A DNA stretch of 64,000 bases from Streptomyces sp. NBC_00572 (GCF_026341815.1 NZ_JAPENX010000001.1:5456001-5520000); one strand, 5' to 3'; shown: positions 43,165 to 52,442, numbered from the stretch's first letter. Made by a program: numbers and translations. Notes: a model not told the origin generated them from the letters alone.

Positions 43165-43785
43165 ATGGCGAAGTACTTCGACGTGCACCCCGACAACCCC
43201 CAGCCGCGCACCATCGGCACGGTGGCCGACAGCATCCGGAACGGTGCGCTCGTCGCGTACCCGACCGATTCCTGCTACGCGCTGGGCAGCCGACTCGGAA
43301 GCAAGGACGGCATCAGCCGCATCCGGGCGATCCGCGACCTCGACGACCGGCATCACTTCACACTCATGTGCCAGAACTTCGCCCAGCTGGGCCAGCTCGT
43401 GCACATCGACAACGACGTCTTCCGTGCGGTCAAGGCCGCCACCCCCGGCGCGTACACCTTCATCCTCCCGGCGACGAAGGAGGTACCGCGCGCGATGCTC
43501 CACCCCAAGAAGAAGACGGTCGGCGTCCGCATCCCCGACCACGTCGTCACCCAGGCCCTGCTCGCCGAACTCGGCGAGCCGCTGCTCTCCAGCACCCTGC
43601 TGCTGCCCGACGAGGCCGAGCCGCTGACCGTGGGCTGGGAGATCAAGGAACGGCTCGACCACCTGGTGGACGCCGTCCTCGACTCCGGCGACTGCGGCAC
43701 CGAACCCACCACGGTCGTCGACTTCTCCAGCGGCGAGCCCGAGGTCCTGCGCCGCGGGGCGGGGGACACCGCGCGCTTCGAGTAG
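43165..43785 (+). CDS. YrdC/Sua5-family threonylcarbamoyl-AMP synthase-like protein
   Basis: A 206-residue protein of the YciO/YrdC/Sua5 superfamily, which makes threonylcarbamoyl-AMP for the t6A37 modification of tRNA. LVAYPTDSCYALGSRLGSKDG, HHFTLMCQNFAQL and VPRAMLHPKKKTVGVRIPDH are the conserved parts of the basic concave face. It resembles the YciO branch, whose exact role is less certain than that of TsaC. TAGACT is 6 nt before ATG 43165 with no ribosome site, so a leaderless message is likely. Confidence 0.88.
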   Translation: MAKYFDVHPDNPQPRTIGTVADSIRNGALVAYPTDSCYALGSRLGSKDGISRIRAIRDLDDRHHFTLMCQNFAQLGQLVHIDNDVFRAVKAATPGAYTFILPATKEVPRAMLHPKKKTVGVRIPDHVVTQALLAELGEPLLSSTLLLPDEAEPLTVGWEIKERLDHLVDAVLDSGDCGTEPTTVVDFSSGEPEVLRRGAGDTARFE

Positions 43786-43848
43786 CGGACGCGCCGGGAG
43801 CAGGCCACCGCTCGCGAAGCGGCCCTTACGGCACGGACCGTGATCATC

Positions 43849-43883
43849 GTACGGTCGGCCGGGCACCCGCCCACCGACCGTAC
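43849..43883. promoter_or_regulatory. Inverted repeat touching the ribosome site of the phosphoesterase gene
   Basis: Perfect 10-bp arms GTACGGTCGG (43849-43858) and CCGACCGTAC (43874-43883) with a 15-base spacer. The GGAGG ribosome site of the next gene starts directly after the right arm. It may be an operator, or an RNA hairpin that influences translation or attenuation. Confidence 0.45.
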
Positions 43884-43898
43884 GGAGGACCGAGTCAC

Positions 43899-44660
43899 GT
43901 GATCGTCATCGCCCATGTCAGCGACATCCATGTCGACCTGGAGCAGCGCAGCGCCGACCGCACCCGCGCGGTCATGCGTTACCTGGAGGACCTGCCGTAC
44001 GACCTGGCGGCCGTGCTCGTCACCGGGGACATCGCCGACCACGCGACCCCGGACGAATACGCCGTCGTGCGGGAGCTGCTGACCTCCCGTCACCCGCTGC
44101 TCGTCTGCCCGGGGAACCACGACGACCGTGCCGCCCTCCGGAAGGTCCTCCTCCCCGAGACGACCGGAACGCGCCCGTACGCCCCCGTCAACCAGGTGCT
44201 CCGGGGCGAGGGCTTCGTGGTCGCCCTCTGCGACTCCTCCGTCCCCGGCAAGGACGAGGGCTTCCTGGAGGACGAGACGATCGAGTGGTTGGACGGGGTC
44301 CTCGCCGCCACGCCGCGCGAGGTGCCCGTCCTCGTCGGCTTCCACCACCCGCCCGTCCCGCTGCACACCCCGTACGTGGACGAGATCCGACAGTTCGGCG
44401 AGGAGCGGCTCGCCGCGCTCGCCGACCGGCACCCCCACCTCACGGCCTTCCTCGCGGGCCACGCCCACACCGCCGCGGCCACGACCTTCGCCGGGCGCCC
44501 GCTGCTCGTCGCCCCGGGCGTCGTCTCCTCGATCCGGCTGCCCTGGGAGCGCCCGGTGACGCATCCGCACGTCCACTTCGACCAGCCGCCGGCGCTCGCC
44601 TTCCACGTCGTCGGCGAGGACGGCAGGGTCACCACCCATTACCGGACCGTCACGGTCTGA
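43899..44660 (+). CDS. Metallophosphoesterase, CpdA-like
   Basis: A 253-residue calcineurin-fold phosphoesterase. The dinuclear metal motifs are HVSDIHVD, VTGDIADH, CPGNHDDR, GFHHPPV and GHAHTAA. The pattern matches class III cyclic nucleotide phosphodiesterases (CpdA/GpdQ), so cAMP or glycerophosphodiesters are possible substrates. GTG 43899 is chosen because GGAGG lies about 10 nt upstream. The gene is monocistronic. Confidence 0.88.
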   Translation: MIVIAHVSDIHVDLEQRSADRTRAVMRYLEDLPYDLAAVLVTGDIADHATPDEYAVVRELLTSRHPLLVCPGNHDDRAALRKVLLPETTGTRPYAPVNQVLRGEGFVVALCDSSVPGKDEGFLEDETIEWLDGVLAATPREVPVLVGFHHPPVPLHTPYVDEIRQFGEERLAALADRHPHLTAFLAGHAHTAAATTFAGRPLLVAPGVVSSIRLPWERPVTHPHVHFDQPPALAFHVVGEDGRVTTHYRTVTV

Positions 44661-44763
44661 GCACACCGGACGGTCCGAGCGCGCCCGGCCACGACCACGG
44701 CCGTCCGACGGCCATGTCGTTTTCTCGCCAGCCCGGGAGCCGTCCGTCCCCGATTCTGGACTC

Positions 44764-46248
44764 ATGCACACCGACACCGAGCGCTGCGTCCGGGCCGTCC
44801 AGTCGAAGGACGCCCGTTTCGACGGCGTGTTCTTCACCGCCGTCCGCACCACCCGGATCTACTGCCGGCCCAGCTGCCCGGTCGTCCCGCCCAAGCCCGA
44901 GAACATGGAGTTCCACGCCAGCGCCGCCTCATGCCAGCGCGCCGGATTCCGGGCCTGCAAGCGGTGTCGCCCCGACACCAGCCCCGGTTCGCCGGAGTGG
45001 AACGTCCGTGCCGACGCCGTCGCCCGGGCCGTGCGGCTCATCCAGGACGGCGTCGTCGACCGGGAGGGCGTTCCCGGGCTCGCCCGGCGGCTCGGCTGGT
45101 CCACCCGCCAGATCGAACGCCAGCTCCTCGCCGAGCTGGGCGCGGGCCCGCTGGCCCTGGCCCGCGCCCAGCGCGCCCAGACCGCCCGGGTCCTCATCGA
45201 GACGACCTCGATGCCCCTGGGCGAGATCGCCTTCGCGGCCGGCTTCTCCGCCATCCGCACCTTCAACGACACCGTCCGCGAGGTCTTCGCGCTCACCCCC
45301 GGCGAGCTGCGCGCCCGCGCCGCCCGCCCGGCCACCGACCGGGCCCCCACCCCGGGCGTGATCAGCCTCAGGCTGCCGTTCCGCACCCCACTGGAGCCCT
45401 CCAACCTCTTCGGCCACCTCGCCGCGACCGCCGTCCCCGGCGTCGAGGAGTGGCGCGACGGCGCCTACCGGCGGACCCTGAGCCTCCCGTACGGGCACGG
45501 CATCGTCGCCCTCGCGCCCCGCGCCGACCACATCGCCTGCCGCCTCTCCCTCACCGACCCCCGCGACCTCACCCACGCCATCAGCCGATGCCGCCGCCTC
45601 CTCGACCTCGACGCCGATCCCGTCGCCGTCGACGAGCGGCTGCGCGCCGATCCGCTGCTCGCGCCGATCGTCGACGCGGCGCCGGGCCGCCGGGTGCCCG
45701 GGACCGTCGACCCCGCGGAGTTCGCCGTACGGGCCGTCCTCGGCCAGCAGGTCTCCACCGCCGCGGCCAGAACCCACGCCGCGCGGCTCGTCACCGCGCA
45801 CGGCACCCCCGTCGACGACCCCGAGGGCGGCCTCACCCACCTCTTCCCGAGCCCCGCGGCGCTCGCCGCCCTCGACCCCGAGACGCTCGCCCTGCCCCGC
45901 AGCCGGCGCACCACCCTCCTCACCCTGGTCGGGGCGCTTGCCGACGGCTCCCTCACCCTCGGTCCCGCCGACGACCGCGAGGAGGCCCGCGCCCGGCTGC
46001 TCGCGCTGCCCGGGTTCGGCCCCTGGACCACCGAGATCATCGCCATGCGGGCCCTCGGCGACCCCGACGCCTTCCTCCCCGGCGACCTGGGCGTCCGCCG
46101 CGCCGCCGAAGGACTCGGCCTGCCCGGCACCCCGGCCGCCCTCACCGCCCGCGTGGCGCACTGGCGCCCCTGGCGCGCGTACGCCGTCCAGTACCTCTGG
46201 GCGACCGACGACCACCCGATCAACCACCTGCCCAGCGAAGGACACTGA
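44764..46248 (+). CDS. Ada-AlkA fusion: alkylation sensor and 3-methyladenine DNA glycosylase
   Basis: A 494-residue protein for repair of alkylated DNA. The N-terminal Ada zinc-binding domain (about 1-80) has the four cysteines in YCRPSC and SCQRAG...CKRC, including the methyl-phosphotriester acceptor. An AraC-type helix-turn-helix follows (about 85-190, with LARRLGWSTRQIERQL and LGEIAFAAGFSAIRTFND). The C-terminal AlkA glycosylase (about 200-490) has the N-terminal AlkA domain, then AVLGQQVSTAAARTHAARL and GFGPWTTEIIAMRALG of the helix-hairpin-helix, and LPGDLGVRRA with the catalytic aspartate. It can both sense damage and activate transcription. The ogt gene lies 7 nt downstream. Confidence 0.93.
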   Translation: MHTDTERCVRAVQSKDARFDGVFFTAVRTTRIYCRPSCPVVPPKPENMEFHASAASCQRAGFRACKRCRPDTSPGSPEWNVRADAVARAVRLIQDGVVDREGVPGLARRLGWSTRQIERQLLAELGAGPLALARAQRAQTARVLIETTSMPLGEIAFAAGFSAIRTFNDTVREVFALTPGELRARAARPATDRAPTPGVISLRLPFRTPLEPSNLFGHLAATAVPGVEEWRDGAYRRTLSLPYGHGIVALAPRADHIACRLSLTDPRDLTHAISRCRRLLDLDADPVAVDERLRADPLLAPIVDAAPGRRVPGTVDPAEFAVRAVLGQQVSTAAARTHAARLVTAHGTPVDDPEGGLTHLFPSPAALAALDPETLALPRSRRTTLLTLVGALADGSLTLGPADDREEARARLLALPGFGPWTTEIIAMRALGDPDAFLPGDLGVRRAAEGLGLPGTPAALTARVAHWRPWRAYAVQYLWATDDHPINHLPSEGH

Positions 46249-46254
46249 ACCGCC

Positions 46255-46752
46255 ATGGCCCCCACCGTCCGGCACACCGTCGTGGACAGCCCGTACGAGC
46301 CGCTGACCCTCGTCGCCGTCGACGGCGTCCTCAGCCGCGTCCACATGACGGGGCAGCGTCATCGTCCGCCCGAGGAGACCTTCGGCGAGCCCGACCCGCG
46401 CCCCTTCGGCGAGGCGATCCGCCAGCTCGACGCCTACTTCACGGGCGAACTCACCGAGTTCGACCTCCCCTTGCACCTCGTCGGCACCGAGTTCCAGCTC
46501 CGGGTCTGGGGTGAGCTGTGCCGCATCCCGTACGGGGAGACCCGTACGTACGGCGAACTCGCCGAGCTGCTCGGGAATCCAGGTGCCTCCCGTGCCGTGG
46601 GCCTCGCCAACGGCAAGAATCCGGTCAGCGTCATCGTCCCCTGCCACCGGGTGGTCGGAGCGGGCGGCGGCCTCACCGGTTACGGGGGCGGCCTCGACCG
46701 CAAACAGCGGCTGCTCGCCTTCGAGTCGGGGCGCGACGCCACCCTCTTCTGA
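46255..46752 (+). CDS. ogt: Methylated-DNA-protein-cysteine methyltransferase
   Basis: A 165-residue suicide repair protein that moves methyl groups from O6-methylguanine to its own cysteine. The acceptor motif is VIVPCHRVVG; the DNA-contact helix reads IPYGETRTYGELAELLG and the arginine finger is in PGASRAVGLANGKNP. It follows the ada-alkA fusion after 6 nt and is the second gene of a small adaptive-response operon. Length is normal. Confidence 0.94.
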   Translation: MAPTVRHTVVDSPYEPLTLVAVDGVLSRVHMTGQRHRPPEETFGEPDPRPFGEAIRQLDAYFTGELTEFDLPLHLVGTEFQLRVWGELCRIPYGETRTYGELAELLGNPGASRAVGLANGKNPVSVIVPCHRVVGAGGGLTGYGGGLDRKQRLLAFESGRDATLF

Positions 46753-46781
46753 CGGGGCGCCTCCCGGTGTAGGTTCCGGGC

Positions 46782-46985
46782 ATGGCCAAGGTCAACATCG
46801 CGCTCGACGCCGAACTCATCGTGGAAGTCATGGTCCTGGCCGGCATCGGCAACCCCCAGGACGCCGTCGAGGCGGTCGTCCGTGACTACATCGCCCGTGG
46901 ACACCGCACGGAGGCGCGAGCCGTCAGCCGCGACGAGGCCGAGCGCACCGGCGGGATCGTTCCGCCGGAGCCTCCGCAGGGCTGA
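46782..46985 (+). CDS. VapB-like (DUF2191) antitoxin-type protein without visible toxin
   Basis: A 67-residue protein beginning AKVNIALDAELIVEVMVLAG, the ribbon-helix-helix-like start of DUF2191/VapB antitoxins, with AVEAVVRDYIARGHRTEA in the second part. In toxin-antitoxin pairs the next gene encodes a PIN-domain toxin, but the next gene here is a secreted AMIN-like protein. It may be a solitary regulator or the survivor of a lost pair. TAGGTT lies 6 nt before ATG 46782, so a leaderless message is likely. Confidence 0.75.
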   Translation: MAKVNIALDAELIVEVMVLAGIGNPQDAVEAVVRDYIARGHRTEARAVSRDEAERTGGIVPPEPPQG

Positions 46986-47156
46986 GTACCCGCGGGGCTG
47001 CGGCCGTTGACCTGTCGACGTTCTCCCGGCCTGATTCCTTCCGTAAATTCCCTGCCGTCCCGACCATGATCGAAGTAGTGTGCGACCCGCCCGCGTGTGG
47101 CATGCGCATGTCGGGCCTATGTGGACGAAAAGTTCGGCAACAGGAGAGAACTCACC

Positions 47157-47705
47157 ATGCGCGTCAAGAGAACCGCCCGACTCGGGGCGTCCGTCGCCGC
47201 CTTCGCGATGGGCGTGCTGTGTCTGGCAGCACCCCAGGCCCAGGCCACCGGCTCCGCGGCGACGGCCGCCGCCACCGTCGCACCGGACTGCCAGGGGATG
47301 TGCGTACTCGGCGTACGCGCCGCCACCCACCCGGAGTTCGACCGCTTCGTCATCGACCTGGGCGAGGGCGCCATCCCCACCTGGACGACGAGCGTCCAGA
47401 CGACCCCGCTGACCTGCTGCGGCGACGAGACCAACGAGCACGTCGTCCCGATCCAGGGTGCGCAGTACCTGAAGATCTATCTCTCCCCGGCGACCCGCTA
47501 CGACTTCGCCAACCAGACGTCGGTGTACACCAGCCCGGACTTCCAGACGTACGGCTTCCCCAGCCTCAAGGGCCAGGGCCTGACCGACATCGTCGACCCC
47601 GAGGCGCGCGCGTTCCACATCGGACTGGCCCTCGGCGACCACTCCTCGTACCGGATCTTCAAGCTCACCGCCCCGAACCGCATCGTGGTCGACATCAACC
47701 ACTGA
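47157..47705 (+). CDS. Secreted AMIN-like domain protein
   Basis: A 182-residue exported protein. The signal peptide covers about residues 1-30 (hydrophobic core ending AAPQAQA). The mature part begins with a paired cysteine segment (CQGMCVLG) and contains FDRFVIDLGEGAIP and, at the end, FKLTAPNRIVVDINH, the beta-strand pattern of AMIN-like peptidoglycan-binding domains. A further CC pair lies in LTCCGDE. AGGAGAG stands 8 nt before ATG 47157. The next gene encodes a large envelope enzyme in the same orientation 61 nt away, so the two may be co-transcribed. Confidence 0.8.
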   Translation: MRVKRTARLGASVAAFAMGVLCLAAPQAQATGSAATAAATVAPDCQGMCVLGVRAATHPEFDRFVIDLGEGAIPTWTTSVQTTPLTCCGDETNEHVVPIQGAQYLKIYLSPATRYDFANQTSVYTSPDFQTYGFPSLKGQGLTDIVDPEARAFHIGLALGDHSSYRIFKLTAPNRIVVDINH

Positions 47706-47766
47706 GGTTCACGCACCACCGGCTGTGTCCCGCACCATCCTCCCCTTGTGTAAAGGACAGAACCTC

Positions 47767-50700
47767 GTGCAACCTCGCATACGTCCGTCAGGACGTAGTG
47801 GATCGACCATGTCCGGCGGCTCCGCCGGACGCGGTCGCACACGTCTGACGGCGGCCCGTTTCACCACGGCCGCCGCGACCACCGCGCTCCTCGTGGGCCT
47901 CCTCCCCGGCCTCGCCCTGGCCGCCGACACACCGCCGCCCGGCGCCGCCGCCGGCTGGTCGGCGCAGACGAAGACGAAGCCCGGCGGCACGGGGACCCCC
48001 GACCGGGTTCCCGCCGCCGATCGCGCGAAGACCATCGGCTCCGGGTACCGCACGTCCAAGGACAGGGCGTGGACCACGTCCGGGGACGCCCAGGGCTTCC
48101 ACGTCCTGGTCGCCGACGCCAAGGACGGCTACGCCTGGAAGACGGCCGCCACCCTCTACGAGCCCGGCTTCGACGCCGACGCCTGGATCGGCAACGCCTG
48201 TCTGACCCGCTCCGGCAAGCGGGCCGTGGTGGCGTACGCGCCCCGCACCTTCACCAACAAGCCCGAGCTGATGGCCCGCGGCGCCTTCACGGCCGTCGTG
48301 GACCTGACCACCGGCAAGGTCACCAAGCTGGCGAGCACCGCCTCGCTCGCCTACTTCTCCCCGGGCTGCGGCACCGGCGAGAAGGCCGTCCTCACCCAGC
48401 TCACCCACGACGGCGAGAAGCAGAACGCCACCCGCCTGATCAGCGTCGACACCGCCACCGGCAAGAGCTCCGCGCCGCTGCGCCTCGACGGCCAGGTCAC
48501 CTCCGCGGTCCCCACCGACCAGGGCATCGTCGCCGCCCACGGCACCCGCCTGGTCCGCATCGGCACCGACGGACGCGAGACGGAGATCGCCCGCACGGCC
48601 TCGATCCCCTTCCAGCTCCGCCCCGACCGCTCCGGCGGCGTCACCTACATCGAGCGCCTTCCTCAGGCGTCCGGTGCCAAGTCCGCCGGGGCCAAGTCCG
48701 CCGGCACGCAGGCCACTTCGGCGACCGCCGACGAGAGCGTGGCCCGCCGCGTCGACGCCCGGCAGATCCGTCAGGGCAAGGCCGCCCCGGCGACCCTCGC
48801 GCGCGGCCCGCTCGTCGGCTGGGACCTGTCCTCCGCCGCCGACGGCACGGTGTACGTCACCGGAAAGGCCGCGACCCAGGGCACGCTGCCCGAGGCGGTG
48901 AAGAACCCCGGCACACTCGCCAAGGACGACCGCATGTCCACCCTCGGCGACGCCGCCGTGGGGACCTCCTGGGCTCCCGGGTCCGACGCGCCGCTCGCCT
49001 CCCAGGAGACGGCTGACGAGCCCCGCTCCGTGCGCACCCGGCTGAGCGTCCTCGACACCGGCGCGAAGGTGACCCTGGAGACCGAGCCCGGTGCCGAGCC
49101 CGTGGCGCCGCAGCAGGTCGCGGCCGGCGGCGAGACCTCGCCCGCCCTGCGGGTCGCCCCGGCGACCTCCGCCACCGCGTCGGGCGCCAAGGCCGGGTCC
49201 GCCAAGACGGCGGCCGGGGCCAAGGCCTCCGCGGCGACGACCTCCGCCCTCGCCGCAGCGGCCGCTTCGCCCAACGACCCGGTGGAGGCCGAGCGCATGT
49301 GCGCCGTGCCCCGCGGTGACGTGAAGAAGCAGGCCCTGCAGCCGACGCCCCGCCAGGCCGAGTGGGCCGTGGACCAGGCCGTGATCGACGGCCTGTACAT
49401 GTGGGCGAACCGCCCCGCCAACTGGAACAACACCGGGATGTCCCCGTACAGCCCGCAGGTGCTCTTCCCGCTGCCCGTCCTGGAGGGTGACCCGAACGGC
49501 GTGGTCGATCGCGCCGACGAGTACCACATCCCGGCGCAGATCCTGCTCGGTGTGACCGCGCAGGAGTCCAACATGTGGCAGGCCGCCCGGACCGTGGTCC
49601 CGGGTGTGTCGGGCAACCCGCTCATCGGCAACTACTACGGCATCGCGTACTCCGCGAGCGGCAACCAGGCCGACCCCTGGGCCGTCAACTGGGCCAAGGC
49701 CGACTGCGGTTACGGCATCACGCAGGTCACCGACGGCATGCGAGTGTCCGACACCCAGCTGTCGCTCAAGCAGAAGGAGGCCGCGGCGCTCGACTACTCG
49801 GCGAACATCGCGTACGGCGCGCAGATCCTCGCCTCCAAGTGGAACGAGACCCGGATCGCCGGCATGACCGTCAACGGCGGCAAGCCGAAGTACATCGAGA
49901 ACTGGTTCTTCGCCCTGTGGGCCTACAACTCGGGCTTCCACCCGCAGTCCGCGGCCGGCAGCAACGGCGGCAAGTGGGGCGTGGGCTGGACCAACAACCC
50001 GGCCAACCCGCTGTGGAAGGAGAACCGTCTGCCGTTCCTGGAGTCCTCCTCCGGCGGAGACGACTACTCGCACGCCGCGCGCCCGCAGGAATGGCCGTAC
50101 CAGGAGAAGGTCATCGGCTGGGCGGCCCGCCCGATCTCGGCGCTGTTCAAGCCGGGTGACATGCAGGCCGGTTACCGCGCCGCGTGGTGGAACAACAACC
50201 CGGCCCGCACCCGGGCGAAGCCCCCGAACATGCTGTTCTGCACCGCGTCCAACGACTGCGACCAGAGCAAGATCGTCGACGGCGCCTCCAACAAGACCGG
50301 CATGGGCCCGTGCACCCTGCCCGGCGACCCCGACGAGAGCAACCCGCTCTACCTGAAGTGCTGGTGGCACGAGGCGGTCACGTGGAAGAACTGCGAGGCG
50401 GCCGCCGAGTGCGGCAACCCCGTCCACCGCTTCAACAACAGTGACTATCCCGAACAGCCGAACGAGAACTCCTCGTACCCGCCGCGGTGTTCCTCCGGTC
50501 TGCCGTCCGGCACCTTCATCGTGGACGACGTCGCCAACGGCGTGACACCCATGGGGCAAACGGGACACACCTGCGGCGTCAGCAACTCCGCCGGAAGCTT
50601 CGGCTTCACCTTCACCGACTCCAACGGCACCTACCCCGGCAAGATCGACCTGCACCAGATCGGCGCCGGCTACGGCGACCACTTCTGGTTCACCCACACC

Positions 50701-52002
50701 CGCAAGGCGTCCGACACCGACGGCGCACGCCTGAAGACCACCGGCACCTGGACCCTGGGCCGCACCCTGGACCAGTGGGTCCGCGTCATGGTGCACGTCC
50801 CCGACCACGGCGCCCACACCCAGCAGGCCAAGTACGAGATCGACACCGGCAGCGGCTCCTTCACCCGAAGCCGCACCTTGGGCCAGGAGTACAAGGCCAA
50901 CACCTGGGTCTCGCTCGGCGTCTACAAGGTCTCCGGCACCCCGCGCGTGCGGCTCGCCAGCACCACGCTCGACGGCACCGGCGACGCGGACGTGGCCTGG
51001 GACGCCGTCGGCTTCCAGCCGCTGGCCGCCAAGCCGAAGCACATCGTCGCGGTCCTGGGCGACTCCTTCACCTCCGGTGAGGGCGCCGGTTCCTACTCCG
51101 TGGAGAGCAACAAGGACCACGGCACCAGCGAGTGGAACGCCTGCCGGCGCAGCTCCAACGCGTGGGCACGCAAGCTCGTCCTGCCCGGCACCACCGAGTC
51201 GCTCGGCGCCATCGCCGACACCCGGGGCTCGGCCGCCGAGCTGGGCTTCGTCGCCTGCTCGGGCGCGATGACGAAGAACGTCGCCTACGTGCCGAGCGGG
51301 AACAGCCCGCAGAACCACGGCGAGGGCCAGTTCGGTGAGGTTCGCCAGGTCGACTCGGGTGTGCTGAGTGCCGACACGACCCTGGTCATGCTGACCCTCG
51401 GCGGCAACGACGAGGGCGGCTTCGCCACCGCCATGCAGGAGTGCGGCAGCCTCTCCGACTGCAGCAAGGACTCCGGCTTCCTGCCGAAGTACAAGGCGAT
51501 CGTCGACCGCATGATCGCGGACCTCCGGTACGTCGTGGACGACATCTCGGGCAAGGCCCAGAACGCGCAGATCATGCTCATGGGCTACCCGGAGCTGCTC
51601 AGCCGTACGGTGAAGTGCGCCGGTTCGCTGTACTACGACATGCCGGAGGTCAACGCCCTGGCGCAGCTCGTCAACTACGCCGACGACCAGCAGAAGGCGA
51701 TGGCCGACGGTCTGCGTGCGACCGGCATGAAGATCGAGTACGCCAACCCGGTCGGCGCGTTCGTCGGCCACAGCGGCTGCGACGACCCCGAGTGGATCAA
51801 CAAGTTCGTCCTCGGCCCCAACGGCGACGGCGACTTCCACCTGGGTGACCCGGCGGCCGTCCCGGCCTCCTGCCTGTGGGGAGCCATGGGCGGCAGCTGC
51901 ATCAGCCGCGAGTCCTTCCACCCCAAGAGCGCCGGTACCACTGGTTACGCTGACGTCATGCGGCAGCGGTTGAGCGCCATCGGTTACGCCGGAACCCCCT
52001 GA
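47767..52002 (+). CDS. Giant secreted protein: transglycosylase-like region, golvesin-like domain and SGNH hydrolase
   Basis: A 1411-residue exported enzyme. Residues 1-52 are a long signal peptide ending PGLALA. About 60-430 is a beta-rich region resembling a propeller; an Ala/Lys/Thr linker follows to about 505. Residues about 535-760 resemble a lytic transglycosylase: the acid is Glu600 in AQESN, then GYGITQV (648-654) and WAYNSGF. Residues about 765-930 are cysteine-rich (CWWHEAVTWKNCEAAAECG). About 940-1090 match a golvesin C-terminal-like beta sandwich. About 1092-1411 are an SGNH/GDSL hydrolase with GDS (Ser1100), GGND (Asn1214) and SFHP (His1385). Cleavage of peptidoglycan glycans plus removal of acyl groups is inferred. 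GTG 47767 has AAGGA upstream; an in-frame ATG lies at 47809. Followed by a small membrane gene. Confidence 0.85.
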   Translation: MQPRIRPSGRSGSTMSGGSAGRGRTRLTAARFTTAAATTALLVGLLPGLALAADTPPPGAAAGWSAQTKTKPGGTGTPDRVPAADRAKTIGSGYRTSKDRAWTTSGDAQGFHVLVADAKDGYAWKTAATLYEPGFDADAWIGNACLTRSGKRAVVAYAPRTFTNKPELMARGAFTAVVDLTTGKVTKLASTASLAYFSPGCGTGEKAVLTQLTHDGEKQNATRLISVDTATGKSSAPLRLDGQVTSAVPTDQGIVAAHGTRLVRIGTDGRETEIARTASIPFQLRPDRSGGVTYIERLPQASGAKSAGAKSAGTQATSATADESVARRVDARQIRQGKAAPATLARGPLVGWDLSSAADGTVYVTGKAATQGTLPEAVKNPGTLAKDDRMSTLGDAAVGTSWAPGSDAPLASQETADEPRSVRTRLSVLDTGAKVTLETEPGAEPVAPQQVAAGGETSPALRVAPATSATASGAKAGSAKTAAGAKASAATTSALAAAAASPNDPVEAERMCAVPRGDVKKQALQPTPRQAEWAVDQAVIDGLYMWANRPANWNNTGMSPYSPQVLFPLPVLEGDPNGVVDRADEYHIPAQILLGVTAQESNMWQAARTVVPGVSGNPLIGNYYGIAYSASGNQADPWAVNWAKADCGYGITQVTDGMRVSDTQLSLKQKEAAALDYSANIAYGAQILASKWNETRIAGMTVNGGKPKYIENWFFALWAYNSGFHPQSAAGSNGGKWGVGWTNNPANPLWKENRLPFLESSSGGDDYSHAARPQEWPYQEKVIGWAARPISALFKPGDMQAGYRAAWWNNNPARTRAKPPNMLFCTASNDCDQSKIVDGASNKTGMGPCTLPGDPDESNPLYLKCWWHEAVTWKNCEAAAECGNPVHRFNNSDYPEQPNENSSYPPRCSSGLPSGTFIVDDVANGVTPMGQTGHTCGVSNSAGSFGFTFTDSNGTYPGKIDLHQIGAGYGDHFWFTHTRKASDTDGARLKTTGTWTLGRTLDQWVRVMVHVPDHGAHTQQAKYEIDTGSGSFTRSRTLGQEYKANTWVSLGVYKVSGTPRVRLASTTLDGTGDADVAWDAVGFQPLAAKPKHIVAVLGDSFTSGEGAGSYSVESNKDHGTSEWNACRRSSNAWARKLVLPGTTESLGAIADTRGSAAELGFVACSGAMTKNVAYVPSGNSPQNHGEGQFGEVRQVDSGVLSADTTLVMLTLGGNDEGGFATAMQECGSLSDCSKDSGFLPKYKAIVDRMIADLRYVVDDISGKAQNAQIMLMGYPELLSRTVKCAGSLYYDMPEVNALAQLVNYADDQQKAMADGLRATGMKIEYANPVGAFVGHSGCDDPEWINKFVLGPNGDGDFHLGDPAAVPASCLWGAMGGSCISRESFHPKSAGTTGYADVMRQRLSAIGYAGTP

Positions 52003-52003
52003 C

Positions 52004-52438
52004 GTGTCAGGAGATCCCGGCCGACGCACCCGCCTGCCCGCGGGCGGGTGCGTCTGGGCCTTCCTCGGCGCGCTGTTCCTGGTGGTCGTCGGCCTGCTGC
52101 TGGCGTCCGTCATGGTGACGGGGTTCTTCGACCGTCCCGAGGAACCGCCCAAGAAGGACCTCGGTACGGCGTCCGGGGCAGAGGTGACCCGGCTCAAGCT
52201 GCAGGACGCGGCCGCCGACGGCACGCTGGGGTCCGAGGAGATCGCAGGGGCCGCCGGCGCGGGCCGGTGGCACCGGGTGATCTCGGACACCGAGATCCGG
52301 ATCACCGTCACCTACCCGGACCGCCCGAGCGCACCGGGGGACTGCTATCGCTTCGTCGTCCCGCTCCCGCTCGACCAGGACACCCGCGTGGCGCTGCCGC
52401 CGCGGGGCGAGGGATGTGAGGGAACGGGCGAGAAGTGA
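52004..52438 (+). CDS. Small membrane-anchored protein paired with the SGNH hydrolase
   Basis: A 144-residue protein with one transmembrane helix (about residues 17-39), FFDRPEEPPKKDLG just outside, and a secreted C-terminal domain containing DAAADGTLGSEEIAGAAGAG. It is a paralogue of the protein at 34682-35116. GTG 52004 lies one base after the stop codon of the giant envelope enzyme, so translation is coupled. The same junction is kept in the decayed copy, which suggests that the two proteins work together at the cell surface. Confidence 0.75.
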   Translation: MSGDPGRRTRLPAGGCVWAFLGALFLVVVGLLLASVMVTGFFDRPEEPPKKDLGTASGAEVTRLKLQDAAADGTLGSEEIAGAAGAGRWHRVISDTEIRITVTYPDRPSAPGDCYRFVVPLPLDQDTRVALPPRGEGCEGTGEK

Positions 52439-52442
52439 GCCC

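Noticed and set aside
47788..52311. A minus-strand open frame of 1507 codons
   Set aside because: It is the antisense shadow of the giant envelope enzyme, whose motifs and signal peptide fix the coding strand.
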